NCBI GenBank assembly: GCA_005116955.1
Contig: SWDI01000002.1
Location: forward strand, 1,315-65,314
Length of the DNA stretch: 64,000 bases
Source of the DNA: Nitrospira sp.
GTDB lineage: Bacteria > Nitrospirota > Nitrospiria > Nitrospirales > Nitrospiraceae
Reading direction: 5' to 3'
Under the pieces are notes generated by a model. That model was not told where the DNA came from and made no database searches. It worked only from the letters and a program-made list of their open reading frames with translations. Position 1 is the stretch's first letter. Each line of letters starts with the position of its first letter. The position numbers and the translations under genes are program-made. Shown here one piece after another: positions 8,161 to 18,646 of the stretch.

Positions 8161-9613
8161 ATCCTTGCACCCAGTCTTGAGCAGATCCATCAAGGCAATG
8201 GCCTGGCTTCCGCTAGTGCATCGGGTAGTTCGAACGATTCGGTCCAGAAGCCTTTTTCAACATGGACAGCATATAGTGGTCGCTATCTCGGGTGGCCCTG
8301 ACTCTATCGCATTGTTATCGATCCTATCTCATCTTCGGTCAAGTTGGGCGCTGACCTTGTCAGCCGTCCATTGTAACTATGGATTGAGAGGGGCTGAGTC
8401 CGAGGGGGACCAACGATTTGTAGAGGCGTTTTGCCAAGAGCTCGGAGTTTCTCTCTATGTTCGACGAGTTGGATTACAGACCGAAGGGCGCAGGGCATCC
8501 TTGCAGGCTGTGGCCCGTGACCTCCGCTATCGGGTGATGCAGGAGATTGCTGAGCAATGTGGGGCCGATCGCATTGCCGTGGGCCATACGGCAAACGACC
8601 AGGCGGAGACCGTCGTGCTCTGGATGCTTCGTGGAGCGGGACTGACTGGTCTGTCCGGCATGCCAGCGTTCCGGAATGACAATGTGATTCGGCCTTTGTA
8701 TGAGACGACACGGCAGGAGATTCTGGCGTATCTTTGCAAGGCGGGGGTGTCGTTTCGTGAGGACTCCAGCAATGTCAAGCCGCAGTACCTGCGAAACCGA
8801 GTGAGGAGCGAGGTCATTCCTGTTCTGACTCAGCTGGTCCCATCGAGCGTCGATGCGCTCTGTAGGCTCGCAGAGATCTGTAGGGAAGACGATCGCTATT
8901 TGGATCAGCAGATTACCGCCCTCTCTGCTTCTGCTGTGGACCAAGCGTCCGACGGAGGCTGGACGATCGATCGGGTATATTTTCTGAGACTTCCAGTGTC
9001 CCTTCAACGGCGTTGTATCCGAGACCTTCTTCGGCAGACTGATGACCAATTGCGCTCCCCCAGTCTCCGAATGGTTGATCGCATCATTCGCCTGGCCTCA
9101 AAGAGCGAACCTGGTTCAAGTCTCGACGTGAAGGGGGGACACGTTGTTGTCAGTGATCGCCATCTACAGTTTGTTTCGTTTCAAGCACGAGCGATTTCCC
9201 ATGCTGGACCACCGCACGGCAGCTGTCAGGAATTCTTATCTGTGCCTGGAGAGCTCCAATGGTCTGGAACGGGTCAACGACTTCAGGTACAACAGCAGGC
9301 ATGTGGACTGCTGTGTGCTCCTCTTGGAAAAGGTCGGATTCTGGTGGATGCCGATCAGGTGTCTCAGCCACTGATGGTACGGAATTGGTTGCCGGGAGAT
9401 CGATTTCATCCATCCGGCATGGGAGGACAGTCAAAGAAGCTCCAGGATTTTTTTACGGATCTGAAGATACCGATTGTAGTCCGATCGCGTATTCCCCTGG
9501 TGGTAGCTCCTGAGGGAATCCTGTGGGTCGTTGGCTATCGACAGGATGAACGCTGGGCGTCCACTGCTACCACGAAACGCTGTCTGGTCTTCACGTGCGA
9601 AGATCTAGCGTGA
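8138..9613 (+). CDS. tilS: tRNA(Ile)-lysidine synthase
   Basis: Converts the wobble cytidine of tRNA-Ile(CAU) to lysidine using ATP, which changes its reading from AUG to AUA. The PP-loop ATPase motif SGGPDS follows the first strand (HIVVAISGGPDSIALLSIL). Further motifs are HCNYGLRGAESEGDQRFV, VGHTANDQAETVVLWMLRGAGLTGLSGMP and NRVRSEVIPVL. A TilS C-terminal domain (LMVRNWLPGDRFHPSGMGGQ ... KKLQDFFTDLKIP) ends the protein. The ATG at 8138 overlaps ribF by 23 bp; an ATG at 8198 just upstream of the fold is an equally plausible start (471 residues). Neither has a strong ribosome-binding site. Confidence 0.95.
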   Translation: MKQSESNESLHPVLSRSIKAMAWLPLVHRVVRTIRSRSLFQHGQHIVVAISGGPDSIALLSILSHLRSSWALTLSAVHCNYGLRGAESEGDQRFVEAFCQELGVSLYVRRVGLQTEGRRASLQAVARDLRYRVMQEIAEQCGADRIAVGHTANDQAETVVLWMLRGAGLTGLSGMPAFRNDNVIRPLYETTRQEILAYLCKAGVSFREDSSNVKPQYLRNRVRSEVIPVLTQLVPSSVDALCRLAEICREDDRYLDQQITALSASAVDQASDGGWTIDRVYFLRLPVSLQRRCIRDLLRQTDDQLRSPSLRMVDRIIRLASKSEPGSSLDVKGGHVVVSDRHLQFVSFQARAISHAGPPHGSCQEFLSVPGELQWSGTGQRLQVQQQACGLLCAPLGKGRILVDADQVSQPLMVRNWLPGDRFHPSGMGGQSKKLQDFFTDLKIPIVVRSRIPLVVAPEGILWVVGYRQDERWASTATTKRCLVFTCEDLA

Positions 9614-9632
9614 ACGGAAGGAACTGAGTCAG

Positions 9633-10175
9633 ATGGAACGTATGTTTGGACGTCCGATTGTTACCCAAGAGCAGATGCGAAGCCGCATCCGTGAGCTGGG
9701 ACGACAAATCAGCGCCGACTATGCCGGTAAGGACCTTGTGCTTGTCGGTGTGCTCAAAGGGGCCTATGCCTTTTTTGCCGATTTGGCCCGCGCGATTCGA
9801 ATTCCAGTGCAGGTCGATTTCATCATCGTGACGAGCTACGGAACACAAGCGAAGACGTCCGGGAAGGTCAAGCTCGTGACCGAGCTGACTGAAAAGATCA
9901 AGAATAGAGATGTGCTACTCGTTGAGGATATCGTCGATTCTGGATTGACGATTCAATATCTTACCAAGGCGCTGGCCAAACAGAAACCGAGAAGCATTAA
10001 GGTCTGCACCTTGCTGAGTAAGCCAGAACGCCGTGTTGTTGATGTCCCATTGCAGTATATTGGGTTCAGAATTCCGGACCAGTACGTCGTGGGATATGGA
10101 CTTGATTATCAACAACAGTACCGGAACCTTCCATACCTCGCCGTTCTCGACCAGCTAAACCAGCAAGAGGAGTAG
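9633..10175 (+). CDS. hpt: Hypoxanthine phosphoribosyltransferase
   Basis: A 180-residue type I phosphoribosyltransferase that salvages hypoxanthine and guanine with PRPP. It carries the PRPP loop as DVLLVEDIVDSGLTIQYL and the family strand VLVGVLKGAYAFFADLARAI, followed by VDFIIVTSYG and, near the C-terminus, VGYGLDYQQQYRNLPYLAVL. The start ATG at 9633 is preceded by GGAAGGAA. tilS-hpt-ftsH is a widely conserved gene order, and that order is kept here. Confidence 0.95.
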   Translation: MERMFGRPIVTQEQMRSRIRELGRQISADYAGKDLVLVGVLKGAYAFFADLARAIRIPVQVDFIIVTSYGTQAKTSGKVKLVTELTEKIKNRDVLLVEDIVDSGLTIQYLTKALAKQKPRSIKVCTLLSKPERRVVDVPLQYIGFRIPDQYVVGYGLDYQQQYRNLPYLAVLDQLNQQEE

Positions 10176-10274
10176 AGTTTTCTCACGAGCTGTTGGCAAT
10201 TTGCGTAAGGCTATGGTAACATCACCACGGTTTCTACATACGTGGCCTCCAATGCTGTTGCGAAGGAGAACTGG

Positions 10275-12086
10275 ATGAATTCCCGGGTCAAGAACCTGCT
10301 TTTCTGGGTGGTGGTCGGCTTGTTCATGATTCTCCTGTTCAATCTGTTCAGTGTGCCGACTCACGCGCCTGAAGAAGAAGTGATATTCAGCGATTTTATG
10401 GCAAAGCTCGATAAGGGTGATTTTGAAAAAGTCATCATCAAGGGTAATCACATCAGCGGGGTCTTGAAGGACAAAACTCGCATCCGTACCTATTCCGCTG
10501 ACTACCCTGAGTTTGTGAAGGTCCTTCGTGAGAAAGATGTTCAGATTGAGGTGAAACCACCGGAGGAGAGTCCGTGGTATATCACGTTTCTTGTTACATG
10601 GGGACCATTTATCCTGTTCCTTGGTCTCTGGTTTTTCCTGATGCGTCAGATGCAAATTGGGGGGAACAAGGCTCTGTCATTCGGAAAGAGTCGCGCCAGA
10701 ATGCTGACGGAAGAACGAAAGAAGATCACATTTTCAGACGTTGCTGGTGTTGATGAGGCAAAAGAGGAAGTTCTTGAAATCATTGAGTTCCTGAAAGATC
10801 CTCGTAAATTTCAGAAGCTTGGTGGGCGCATACCGAAGGGTGTGCTGGTCGTCGGCCCTCCAGGAACTGGAAAGACCTTACTTGCGAAGGCAATAGCCGG
10901 AGAAGCCGGAGTGCCGTTCTTTAGCATTAGCGGATCTGATTTCGTGGAGATGTTTGTAGGCGTCGGAGCTTCGCGGGTCAGGGATTTGTTTGAGCAAGGG
11001 AAGAAGCATGCCCCCTGTATTATTTTTATCGATGAAATTGATGCGGTCGGTCGTTTACGTGGCGCAGGCCTCGGTGGTGGGCATGATGAACGGGAACAAA
11101 CGCTCAATCAGTTGCTTGTGGAAATGGATGGCTTCGATACAACCGAAGGAGTCATTTTGGTCGCCGCGACCAATCGCCCGGATGTACTCGACCCGGCCTT
11201 GCTGAGACCTGGACGCTTTGACCGGCAGGTGATGGTCAATCGCCCTGACCTTAAAGGCCGGTCGGAAATCTTGAAGGTCCATACGAAGAAAGTTCCTGTC
11301 GCTACGAATGTCGAATTGGAAAAGATTGCAAGAGGAACTCCTGGATTTTCGGGCGCTGATCTGGAAAACCTCGTGAATGAAGCGGCACTGTGGGCGGCTC
11401 GCCAGAACAAGAAGGAAGTCGAAAACATAGACTTCGAGATGGCGAAAGATAAGGTGATGATGGGGGCCGAACGGAAGAGTATGATTCTCACCGATGAGGA
11501 AAAGAGGATTACTGCCTACCACGAAGCCGGCCACGTATTGATGGCGAAGCTCTTACCAGGGACGGACCCGGTTCATAAGGTGACGATTATTCCAAGAGGT
11601 CGCGCTTTGGGCGTGACAATGCAACTGCCGACAGATGATCGGCACAACTACTCGAAGGAATTTCTCTACAATAATTTGGCGATTCTTATGGGTGGACGTG
11701 TCGCTGAAGAGCTTGTCTTCAAGCATGTCACAACAGGAGCTGGTAATGATCTGGAACGTGCAACGGATCTTGCCCGCAAGATGGTATGCGAGTGGGGTAT
11801 GAGCGAGAAGTTGGGGCCTTTGACCTTTGGCCAAAAGGAAGATTCAGTGTTTCTCGGGCGAGACTTTGCTTCGAAGCGGGACGTCAGTGATCAGGTGGCG
11901 CTTGAAATCGACCTTGAGATCAAGCGATTCGTCACGGAAAATTATGAACGTGCGAAACGTGTGCTGACTGAGCAGATGACGAGTCTGAAGGCTGTGGCGG
12001 AGGCACTACTTGAAAAAGAAGTGCTTGACGCACCAGAAATTGATCAGATTTTGTTGCAATCCTCCTCTCAAACAGTTCCAGCCTAA
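10275..12086 (+). CDS. ftsH: ATP-dependent zinc metalloprotease FtsH
   Basis: A membrane-anchored AAA+ protease that degrades misfolded membrane proteins and regulators. The first transmembrane segment is at about residues 8-26 and the second at about 100-120, with a periplasmic domain between them. The AAA module has Walker A GPPGTGKT (about residue 194), Walker B IIFIDEID, and the second region of homology [21 protein letters not shown]. The zinc site is HEAGH near residue 416. The total of 603 residues is typical. The start at 10275 is preferred because GAAGGAGAA lies just upstream; an upstream in-frame codon at 10242 lacks such a site. It is preceded by tilS-hpt and followed by a hairpin at 12092-12117. 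Confidence 0.97.
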   Translation: MNSRVKNLLFWVVVGLFMILLFNLFSVPTHAPEEEVIFSDFMAKLDKGDFEKVIIKGNHISGVLKDKTRIRTYSADYPEFVKVLREKDVQIEVKPPEESPWYITFLVTWGPFILFLGLWFFLMRQMQIGGNKALSFGKSRARMLTEERKKITFSDVAGVDEAKEEVLEIIEFLKDPRKFQKLGGRIPKGVLVVGPPGTGKTLLAKAIAGEAGVPFFSISGSDFVEMFVGVGASRVRDLFEQGKKHAPCIIFIDEIDAVGRLRGAGLGGGHDEREQTLNQLLVEMDGFDTTEGVILVAATNRPDVLDPALLRPGRFDRQVMVNRPDLKGRSEILKVHTKKVPVATNVELEKIARGTPGFSGADLENLVNEAALWAARQNKKEVENIDFEMAKDKVMMGAERKSMILTDEEKRITAYHEAGHVLMAKLLPGTDPVHKVTIIPRGRALGVTMQLPTDDRHNYSKEFLYNNLAILMGGRVAEELVFKHVTTGAGNDLERATDLARKMVCEWGMSEKLGPLTFGQKEDSVFLGRDFASKRDVSDQVALEIDLEIKRFVTENYERAKRVLTEQMTSLKAVAEALLEKEVLDAPEIDQILLQSSSQTVPA

Positions 12087-12091
12087 GTATC

Positions 12092-12117
12092 GTGCCAACG
12101 CTCGTTTGCGTTGGCAC
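12092..12117 (+). terminator. Hairpin after ftsH
   Basis: A perfect 10-bp stem (GTGCCAACGC pairing with GCGTTGGCAC) with a 6-base loop starts six bases after the ftsH stop codon. No clear T-run follows, so it may be a weak terminator or an mRNA 3'-end stabiliser. Confidence 0.6.
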
Positions 12118-12216
12118 AGTTGCCCCCGTTGTGCTGTTATATGGTCTGCACTCTGTCTAATTCCTCCAAAGGAATCGGAATGACGGTTTGCATGCTTTTG
12201 TCATTGGTGGAATAGA

Positions 12217-13116
12217 TTGGATCGAGTCTCACCTCAGGCCCTCATGGGACAACCGTGGTTCTCTGCTAAAGGGCGAGAAATTCATTGCAACCGGCGTCCA
12301 CTTGTTATGGGCGTCGTGAATGTCACGACTGATTCTTTCTATGATGGTGGACGCTATGTCGAGTCTGAACGAGCCATTGCCCACGCACTGGAACTTGTTG
12401 AGCAGGGGGCGGACATCATTGATCTCGGGGGAGAGTCCACTCGGCCAGGCGCCTGTTCTGTTAGTGAACAGGATGAACTGGCTCACGTTATCCCAGTTGT
12501 GAAGGGTCTGGCCCATCGTGTGTCGGTCCCAATTTCGATCGATACCAGCAAGTCGCGAGTCGCTGAAGTCGCCCTGGATTGTGGAGCGTCGATCATCAAC
12601 GACGTGAGCGCACTGCGGCAAGATCCTGCCATGGCGTTGGTCATTGCCCGCTTCGATGCGGCAGTTGTTCTGATGCACATGCAAGGGACTCCGCAAACGA
12701 TGCAACAATCACCACAGTATTCCGACGTGGTCGGCGAAGTCGTGCGCTTTCTTGAGGGACGTGTGCAAATAGCTCTCCGTGCAGGGATTGCCGGAACGAA
12801 CATCCTGCTTGATCCAGGCTTTGGTTTTGGTAAGCTGGTGAATCATAACCTTGACCTTCTTGATGGGTTATCTGTTATCGCAGCATTGAACCGTCCCGTA
12901 TTGGTGGGTCTGTCACGAAAGGCGTTTATTGGGAACGTAGTTGAACGGCCTGTTGAACATCGAGAATGGGGGACTGCAGCGGCGGTGGCACTGGCAGTTG
13001 ATCGCGGTGCTCATATTTTGCGTGTCCATGATGTTGCCATGATGATTGACGTAGTCAAGATGGCGGCGGCGCTGAATCCACGCTGGTCATCTTACAGACA
13101 GGAGCATGATGCGTAA
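12217..13116 (+). CDS. folP: Dihydropteroate synthase
   Basis: Joins p-aminobenzoate to dihydropterin pyrophosphate in folate synthesis. The TIM-barrel signatures are [18 protein letters not shown], where the common TPDSFSDGG reads TTDSFYDGG, then [31 protein letters not shown], the INDVSAL segment, [24 protein letters not shown] and [10 protein letters not shown]. The length is 299 residues. The start at 12217 is a TTG; the in-frame ATG at 12244 ([10 protein letters not shown]) is an alternative. It overlaps the start of glmM by 11 bp, matching the common ftsH-folP-glmM order. Confidence 0.95.
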   Translation: MDRVSPQALMGQPWFSAKGREIHCNRRPLVMGVVNVTTDSFYDGGRYVESERAIAHALELVEQGADIIDLGGESTRPGACSVSEQDELAHVIPVVKGLAHRVSVPISIDTSKSRVAEVALDCGASIINDVSALRQDPAMALVIARFDAAVVLMHMQGTPQTMQQSPQYSDVVGEVVRFLEGRVQIALRAGIAGTNILLDPGFGFGKLVNHNLDLLDGLSVIAALNRPVLVGLSRKAFIGNVVERPVEHREWGTAAAVALAVDRGAHILRVHDVAMMIDVVKMAAALNPRWSSYRQEHDA

Positions 13117-14458
13117 ATTATTTGGAACCGATGGTGTCCGAGGGGTCGCCAATCTCGATCCCATGACTAGTGAAATGGCGATGCAGCTCGGACGGGCCGC
13201 CGCGCATATTTTCATGCGACGAGCGGGCCGCCATCAGATTGTCATTGGTAAAGACACCCGTATCTCAGGGTATATGCTCGAATCTGCATTGATGGCAGGA
13301 ATCTGTTCGATGGGGGTGGATGTGCTGCTGGTTGGGCCGATGCCCACGCCTGCGATCGCATTCTTGACTAGAAGCTTACGGGCAGATGCAGGAGTGGTCA
13401 TTTCGGCCTCGCACAATCCGTATCAAGACAATGGCATTAAGTTTTTTTCAAAGGACGGGTTTAAGCTCCCAGATGAAGTCGAAGCGCGTATTGAAGAGCT
13501 GATCGTATCAGATGAAATCAGCCATCTTCGTCCGACGGCAGATCTCATCGGAAAAGCCTACCGCATTGATGATGCAGCGGGGCGCTATATTGAATTTGCA
13601 AAGCGGTCGTTACCCAAGGACTTGGATTTTCAGGGGATCAAGCTCGTCGTCGATTGTGCCAATGGCGCGGCATATAATGTGGCTCCGATGGTGCTCAGAG
13701 AATTAGGCGCCACGATTGAGGTCATTGGCAATAAACCAGACGGGATGAATATCAATGCCAGGTGTGGCGCCGTTCATCCTGAGTTGCTTCAGGAGGAAGT
13801 GCTTCGCCACAAAGCCGATCTTGGAATCGCATTGGACGGCGATGCCGATCGAGCCGTCTTTGTCTGCGAGCAAGGAACGGTCATCGATGGCGATCATGTC
13901 ATGGCGGCCTTAGGCCTGGATCTTCATCAAAGCGGGCTCCTTGCCAAGCAAACCTTGGTGGGAACCGTAATGAGCAACTTTGGGCTGGAGTTGTCGATGT
14001 CAAAAGCGGGCATCAAACTGATTCGGACGCCGGTTGGTGATCGATATCTGCTCGAACGAATGTTGGCGGAGGGCTATACCTTCGGAGGAGAACAATCGGG
14101 ACATTTCATATTCCTTGACCACAACACGACTGGAGATGGTCTGATCTCAGCTCTGCAGATATTGTCATTGGTAAAGCGAACCAAGAAGCCTCTCTCCGAG
14201 TTAGCTCAGGCGATGACGGCTGTACCGCAAGTGTTGGTGAATGTGCAGGTTACGAAGAAGCCACGATTGGAATCGATTCCAGACATTGATTGCGCCATAC
14301 AAGAGAGCGAACGTCGCTTGAACGGGTGTGGGCGAGTCCTCATCAGATATTCTGGGACAGAGCCGCTATTGCGGATCATGGTGGAAGGAGAACAGTCTAC
14401 CATGGTTAAGGAAGTGGCTGAGGATCTTGCCAGGGTCGTACGAAAGCATATCGGCTGA
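13106..14458 (+). CDS. glmM: Phosphoglucosamine mutase
   Basis: Interconverts glucosamine-6-phosphate and glucosamine-1-phosphate for UDP-GlcNAc and cell-wall synthesis. The protein opens with [13 protein letters not shown] and has the phosphoserine loop [16 protein letters not shown] with the catalytic Ser102. The Mg-binding loop is ALDGDADRA, the sugar-binding loop GGEQSGH, and the phosphate-binding loop [11 protein letters not shown]. The 450-residue length is standard. The start overlaps folP; ATGs at 13106 and 13109 are both possible, behind ACAGGAGC. Confidence 0.97.
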   Translation: MMRKLFGTDGVRGVANLDPMTSEMAMQLGRAAAHIFMRRAGRHQIVIGKDTRISGYMLESALMAGICSMGVDVLLVGPMPTPAIAFLTRSLRADAGVVISASHNPYQDNGIKFFSKDGFKLPDEVEARIEELIVSDEISHLRPTADLIGKAYRIDDAAGRYIEFAKRSLPKDLDFQGIKLVVDCANGAAYNVAPMVLRELGATIEVIGNKPDGMNINARCGAVHPELLQEEVLRHKADLGIALDGDADRAVFVCEQGTVIDGDHVMAALGLDLHQSGLLAKQTLVGTVMSNFGLELSMSKAGIKLIRTPVGDRYLLERMLAEGYTFGGEQSGHFIFLDHNTTGDGLISALQILSLVKRTKKPLSELAQAMTAVPQVLVNVQVTKKPRLESIPDIDCAIQESERRLNGCGRVLIRYSGTEPLLRIMVEGEQSTMVKEVAEDLARVVRKHIG

Positions 14459-14492
14459 ATCTTCCCTCCTCCCCAGTACATGAGGGAACCTC

Positions 14493-17015
14493 ATGCTCCC
14501 GCCCCTCGCCGCAGTGTTTGTTCTCGGTCTTCTGTGTGGGGCACAGCTTTCCTTTTTCCCGCTCTCTGTCATCGTGCTGTTGGCGGGCATCGCTGTTGGA
14601 TTCAGCCTGCTTGAGCGAGCCCGTCATATCGACTCACGCTCCACACTGCTCCTGTATTCTACTCTCCTCTTGGGAATCATCTACTGGAGTCTTGCCACTC
14701 CGATGTCGGAACCTCGCCCGACGTTACCGCCACTTCATGAGACGGTTCAGGCCTCGGTCAACGGTCGGGTTATCGCTCCAGTCCAACACAGTGTAGGGCG
14801 TCAGACGATCTTGGTTCTAACGGATGAGTCTGATTCTCAAGCCAAACGTATACGCCTTGTATGGCGCGACCCGGGGCTTACGCTTCATCATGGTGACCAT
14901 ATCGCGTTTCGGGGAAAGCTACACCGTCCAAGAGGGGCCTTGAATCCTGGTGGATTCGATTATGCTGCCTATGTGGAACGTCAAGGTATCGACCGTATGA
15001 CCACGGTGACCGGTGCTCAGGCGGTGACGTTGTTAGATACAGAGACCTCAATTGGGTTGTGGAGCGTATGGAGCCGGATCGATCATTGGAGGGCCTCGAT
15101 ACGTGCGGCAGCACTCAGCACACTGAGCCAACCCACACGAGGGCTGTTTCTGGGCATGATCATTGGTGAACGAGGCTATCTTGACCACGAGCTCCAAGAT
15201 TGGTTTATGGTGACCGGAACAGTCCATTTGCTTTCAATCTCCGGTTCACATCTTGGGCTGGTGGCCATCGTGGCCTTTTGGTTGGTACGAAGACTTGTGC
15301 TTGGGCTTCCCTCTATTCTCTTATTGTCCCTTTCTCGAACCGTCACACCATCGAAGATTGCCATCCTGTTCGTCTGGCCCACCGTTGCACTCTATGCCTT
15401 GCTGGCGGGAGCCGAGTTGGCGACCATGCGATCACTCGTGATGATTACGTTGGCGATGATCGCAATGTGGCTCGGGTATGAACGCCATCTGGGTCATGCG
15501 ATGGCGGTGGCCCTGTTGGCGATCCTCTTGCATGATCCCCGTGCCATCTTCGACATTTCCTTTCAACTGTCCTTTCTGTCCGTACTCGCGATGGTCAGAA
15601 TGATCATCATCACACCATCATCAGCAAACACCAATGTGGCAGGGGGCGACAGTCATCTGAAAGACCGTCTCATGAGCTATGCGCTCCAAGTGCTGTTGAT
15701 GAGCGGGGCTGTGACCGTGGCGACGTTGCCATTGGTTATGCTCTATTTCAATCAGGTTCCGTGGATGGGCATCATGACCAATCTGATCGCTGTCCCGTTC
15801 ACCGGTATTATCTTGGTGCCCTTGGGCCTGTTTGTGGCTCTGTGGGCGATTATGACGGGGGCCGAGTCTTTGATCCTTGGCCCAGTCATGGAGCAGTTGT
15901 TCGGATTGATGGTGCTTGGATTGCAATGGTGTGCTCGCTTTCCAGGAGGGGAATGGCATGTGGCCGCACCGTCAATGCCGACGATCGCCCTATTTTACGC
16001 CGGGCTACTTGCGACAAGTTTTCAGACAATACCGTGGCGCGTCCGAGTTGCGAGCGCTGGGCTGACGATGATGTTGATCGGTTGGTGGCTGAGTCCATCT
16101 GTGTCGCAAGCGGACGGCGATCGGTGGCGTGTCACATTTCTTGATGTCGGACAAGGCGATAGTGCCGTTGTGGAGTTGCCGGATGGTCAGGCCGTTCTTA
16201 TCGACGGCGGCGGGCGATATGAACGATTCGACATGGGGAAGAATGTCGTCGCACCGTTTCTGTGGAGCCGTGGAATTCATCACCTTGACCATGTTATCGG
16301 CACACATCAACAACTGGATCATGTCGGTGGATTGATTTGGGTGCTCCGGCATATGTCAGTCGGACAATACTGGGGTGGAGGGATAGAACGTTCTGAACAA
16401 TTCGTTGAAGATCTCACCGCAGCTCTTCATGATCGGCGGATCGATCACCGCATCGCTGTGCGTGGCCAAGACCTGTTAGGGGCCGGTCAGTGCCGACTCG
16501 GCATTCTCAATCCGCCTGAAGCATCAGTGGCCCGTGAGTCAACTCAGCCCCCTACAGGGACACTCTTGAACAATCTGTCCATTGTCGCTCGACTACAGTG
16601 TGGACCCTCTTCCATCCTTTTTGCTGCTGATATTGAAACTGGTGGATTGAGACAATTGAACGAGGAAGGGTACCAACCAGTGACGGTTCTGAAAGTACCG
16701 CACCATGGGGCGCGTAGCTCGCTGGATTTTGACTGGATTCAGCAACTGCACCCACAGTATGCAGTGGTCTCGGTTGGTGCGGCCAATTCTTATGGACACC
16801 CGGACGAATCAGTACTGCAAGCGTATCAAGATCAACACGGTACGGTCTTTCGTACGGATCAGGACGGAGCGATTTGGGTCACAGGTCGGCTCTCAAGATC
16901 CGAGCTCACGGTGACTCGTATGCGCGACCTTCTCGTGCAACCAGTCGACCTTCCACGTTGCCGTTGGCGTTGTGAGTATCTGAATTGGCGCCGGCTTTTT
17001 CTCCAATCCTCATAA
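14493..17015 (+). CDS. comEC: ComEC/Rec2-type DNA-internalisation competence protein
   Basis: An 840-residue polytopic protein expected to form the inner-membrane channel for single-stranded DNA uptake. It has an N-terminal membrane and OB-like part (residues about 1-200), the competence membrane domain (about 205-530; GLFLGMIIGERGYLDHELQDWFMVTGTVHLLSISGSHLGL and many hydrophobic helices) and a C-terminal metallo-beta-lactamase-like domain from about 545. That domain starts VTFLDVGQGDSAVVELPDG and carries a metal motif reading H605-Q-Q-L-D609-H610. The usual third position (Asp or His) is Gln here. Later segments VLKVPHHGARSS and SVGAANSYGHPDESVL are normal. Type IV pilus genes elsewhere in the window fit a DNA-uptake role. 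Confidence 0.93.
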   Translation: MLPPLAAVFVLGLLCGAQLSFFPLSVIVLLAGIAVGFSLLERARHIDSRSTLLLYSTLLLGIIYWSLATPMSEPRPTLPPLHETVQASVNGRVIAPVQHSVGRQTILVLTDESDSQAKRIRLVWRDPGLTLHHGDHIAFRGKLHRPRGALNPGGFDYAAYVERQGIDRMTTVTGAQAVTLLDTETSIGLWSVWSRIDHWRASIRAAALSTLSQPTRGLFLGMIIGERGYLDHELQDWFMVTGTVHLLSISGSHLGLVAIVAFWLVRRLVLGLPSILLLSLSRTVTPSKIAILFVWPTVALYALLAGAELATMRSLVMITLAMIAMWLGYERHLGHAMAVALLAILLHDPRAIFDISFQLSFLSVLAMVRMIIITPSSANTNVAGGDSHLKDRLMSYALQVLLMSGAVTVATLPLVMLYFNQVPWMGIMTNLIAVPFTGIILVPLGLFVALWAIMTGAESLILGPVMEQLFGLMVLGLQWCARFPGGEWHVAAPSMPTIALFYAGLLATSFQTIPWRVRVASAGLTMMLIGWWLSPSVSQADGDRWRVTFLDVGQGDSAVVELPDGQAVLIDGGGRYERFDMGKNVVAPFLWSRGIHHLDHVIGTHQQLDHVGGLIWVLRHMSVGQYWGGGIERSEQFVEDLTAALHDRRIDHRIAVRGQDLLGAGQCRLGILNPPEASVARESTQPPTGTLLNNLSIVARLQCGPSSILFAADIETGGLRQLNEEGYQPVTVLKVPHHGARSSLDFDWIQQLHPQYAVVSVGAANSYGHPDESVLQAYQDQHGTVFRTDQDGAIWVTGRLSRSELTVTRMRDLLVQPVDLPRCRWRCEYLNWRRLFLQSS

Positions 17016-17419
17016 CGACACACCGTTCTCTTTTATGGTTTCAGTCCCCCCTTCTTCCGAGAGCACTTCCTTGCAGTGCAAGACAGGAAATGAACGACAG
17101 CTTGTGGCTCTTTCTGTGGCTGGGATGCTGGGAGCGCCTGGTACAGGTTGTCAGCTGGAGCCATTCAGTTTGCGAAATTGATGTCGGATCTGCTTCTGTT
17201 TGGCCTGTGCCTCCATCAAGCTGTCGGAGAAGTGATACGCAGGCAGCTTGAATCCACGTTGGACTACGTGGGCCCGAACCATCACCATCACCGCCCTATG
17301 CGGACGGATGGTTCTTCATAGGCCGGCTTGATTGCCGCGATGATCACTGTGTTGGAAATCAGCGGTCGTGGTCGATAGGGACTTGCACTCCTGCTCCATT
17401 CCCGTTACAAGATTCCTCC
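17016..17419 (+). other. Intergenic stretch between comEC and mtnA
   Basis: About 400 bases with no convincing plus-strand gene. The only candidate is a 45-codon minus-strand frame at 17151-17288, listed separately. Otherwise I see no terminator hairpin, repeat or promoter that I can support. Confidence 0.5.
17151..17288 (-). CDS. Possible small protein or gene remnant, 45 residues
   Basis: A short minus-strand frame begins with a run of alternating Met and Val and continues [18 protein letters not shown] then [23 protein letters not shown]. The composition looks protein-like, with a charged, Lys/Gln-rich helix at the end. I recognise no family and there is no clear ribosome-binding site. 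It lies alone between comEC and mtnA on the opposite strand. It could be a genuine small basic protein, the tail of a decayed gene, or chance. Confidence 0.25.
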   Translation of the reverse strand: MVMVRAHVVQRGFKLPAYHFSDSLMEAQAKQKQIRHQFRKLNGSS

Positions 17420-18451
17420 ATGGTGCCAACCGTTGAATGGAAAGATGGAGCTGTTCGGCTGCTTGATCAAAGCCAACTTCCAGGAGCAGTGGAGTTCCTC
17501 AACTGTCGGGACTACAAGGCCGTCGCGGACGCGATTCGCACGTTGAAAGTTCGTGGAGCGCCGGCCATTGGCGTGACAGCAGCGATGGGTGTCGCCTTGG
17601 GCGCGCAGGCCATCCGTGCGACTGACTACCCAACCTTTGCACAGGCAGTCCTCACGATCTGTGACGACTTGGCCGCGACCAGGCCAACGGCGGTCAATCT
17701 CTTCTGGGCTCTAGAGCGGATGAGGCGGAAGCTGGAGTCGGCACGAGCTCAGCCGGTCTCAATGATTAAGCAAGTTCTTACTTTAGAATCTCAAGCAATA
17801 CTTGAAGAAGATATTACGCTCTGCAAGACCATGGGGCGCCATGGGGCGGAGCTGATCCGTGATGGACAGACGATTTTGACGCACTGTAATGCCGGTTCAC
17901 TCGCGACGGCAGGCTATGGAACGGCACTTGGGGTCATTCGTGCTGCATGTGAACAAGGCAAGAAAATCAATGTGATTGCGGACGAAACTCGTCCTGTACT
18001 TCAAGGTTCTCGCCTCACAGCATGGGAGCTGATGCAGGATCACATTCCTGTCACGTTGATCACCGACAATATGGCCGGCTCACTCATGAGGCAGGGAAAG
18101 ATTCATCTCTGTGTCGTCGGCGCCGATCGCATTGCGGCGAACGGAGATGTAGCCAATAAGATCGGCACCTATTCGGTGGCAGTCTTGGCGAAGGCGCACA
18201 ATATTCCGTTCTACGTCGCAGCTCCTTATTCAACCATCGATCTTCAAACAAAGTCCGGTGATCAGATTCCAATTGAGCAGCGAAATCCATCCGAGGTCAC
18301 GAGCATCCATGGCAGCCACCCCATCGCACCCAAAGGTGTGGCCGTCTACAATCCTGCCTTCGATGTCACACCGGCTGAACTGATTACGGGCATCATCACC
18401 GAGCGAGGCGTCTTCAAACCTCAAGAAATTTGCGCACATTTTCTCCGTTGA
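17420..18451 (+). CDS. mtnA: S-methyl-5-thioribose-1-phosphate isomerase
   Basis: Isomerises methylthioribose-1-phosphate to methylthioribulose-1-phosphate in methionine salvage; it is homologous to eIF2B subunits. The 343-residue protein shows [36 protein letters not shown] with the catalytic cysteine, [28 protein letters not shown] and [20 protein letters not shown] with the catalytic aspartate. It ends with an [13 protein letters not shown] segment. It stands alone here, with no other methionine-salvage gene beside it. The ATG at 17420 is followed by a GTG, and no strong Shine-Dalgarno sequence is seen. Confidence 0.96.
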   Translation: MVPTVEWKDGAVRLLDQSQLPGAVEFLNCRDYKAVADAIRTLKVRGAPAIGVTAAMGVALGAQAIRATDYPTFAQAVLTICDDLAATRPTAVNLFWALERMRRKLESARAQPVSMIKQVLTLESQAILEEDITLCKTMGRHGAELIRDGQTILTHCNAGSLATAGYGTALGVIRAACEQGKKINVIADETRPVLQGSRLTAWELMQDHIPVTLITDNMAGSLMRQGKIHLCVVGADRIAANGDVANKIGTYSVAVLAKAHNIPFYVAAPYSTIDLQTKSGDQIPIEQRNPSEVTSIHGSHPIAPKGVAVYNPAFDVTPAELITGIITERGVFKPQEICAHFLR

Positions 18452-18646
18452 CCCTCAGGCATCTGTCTCTAATTTGCTCTACTAACCTGATAAACTGCTG
18501 ATTTTGTACCCTTTCGGACTCATGCCTAACGCAGGAAGAAGGGGAGGACCGACTCGCCTAAGTAATTCCGCTTGACCGTTACCATGTGATTAAGGCACCC
18601 TTCGACTCCCCCCTCCCGATGCAGTGAACCGATTTAGGTTGCTCAC

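Noticed and set aside
18452..18646. Possible promoter before the Tc locus
   Set aside because: TTGACC-like boxes are present but no -10 box lies at an acceptable spacing.
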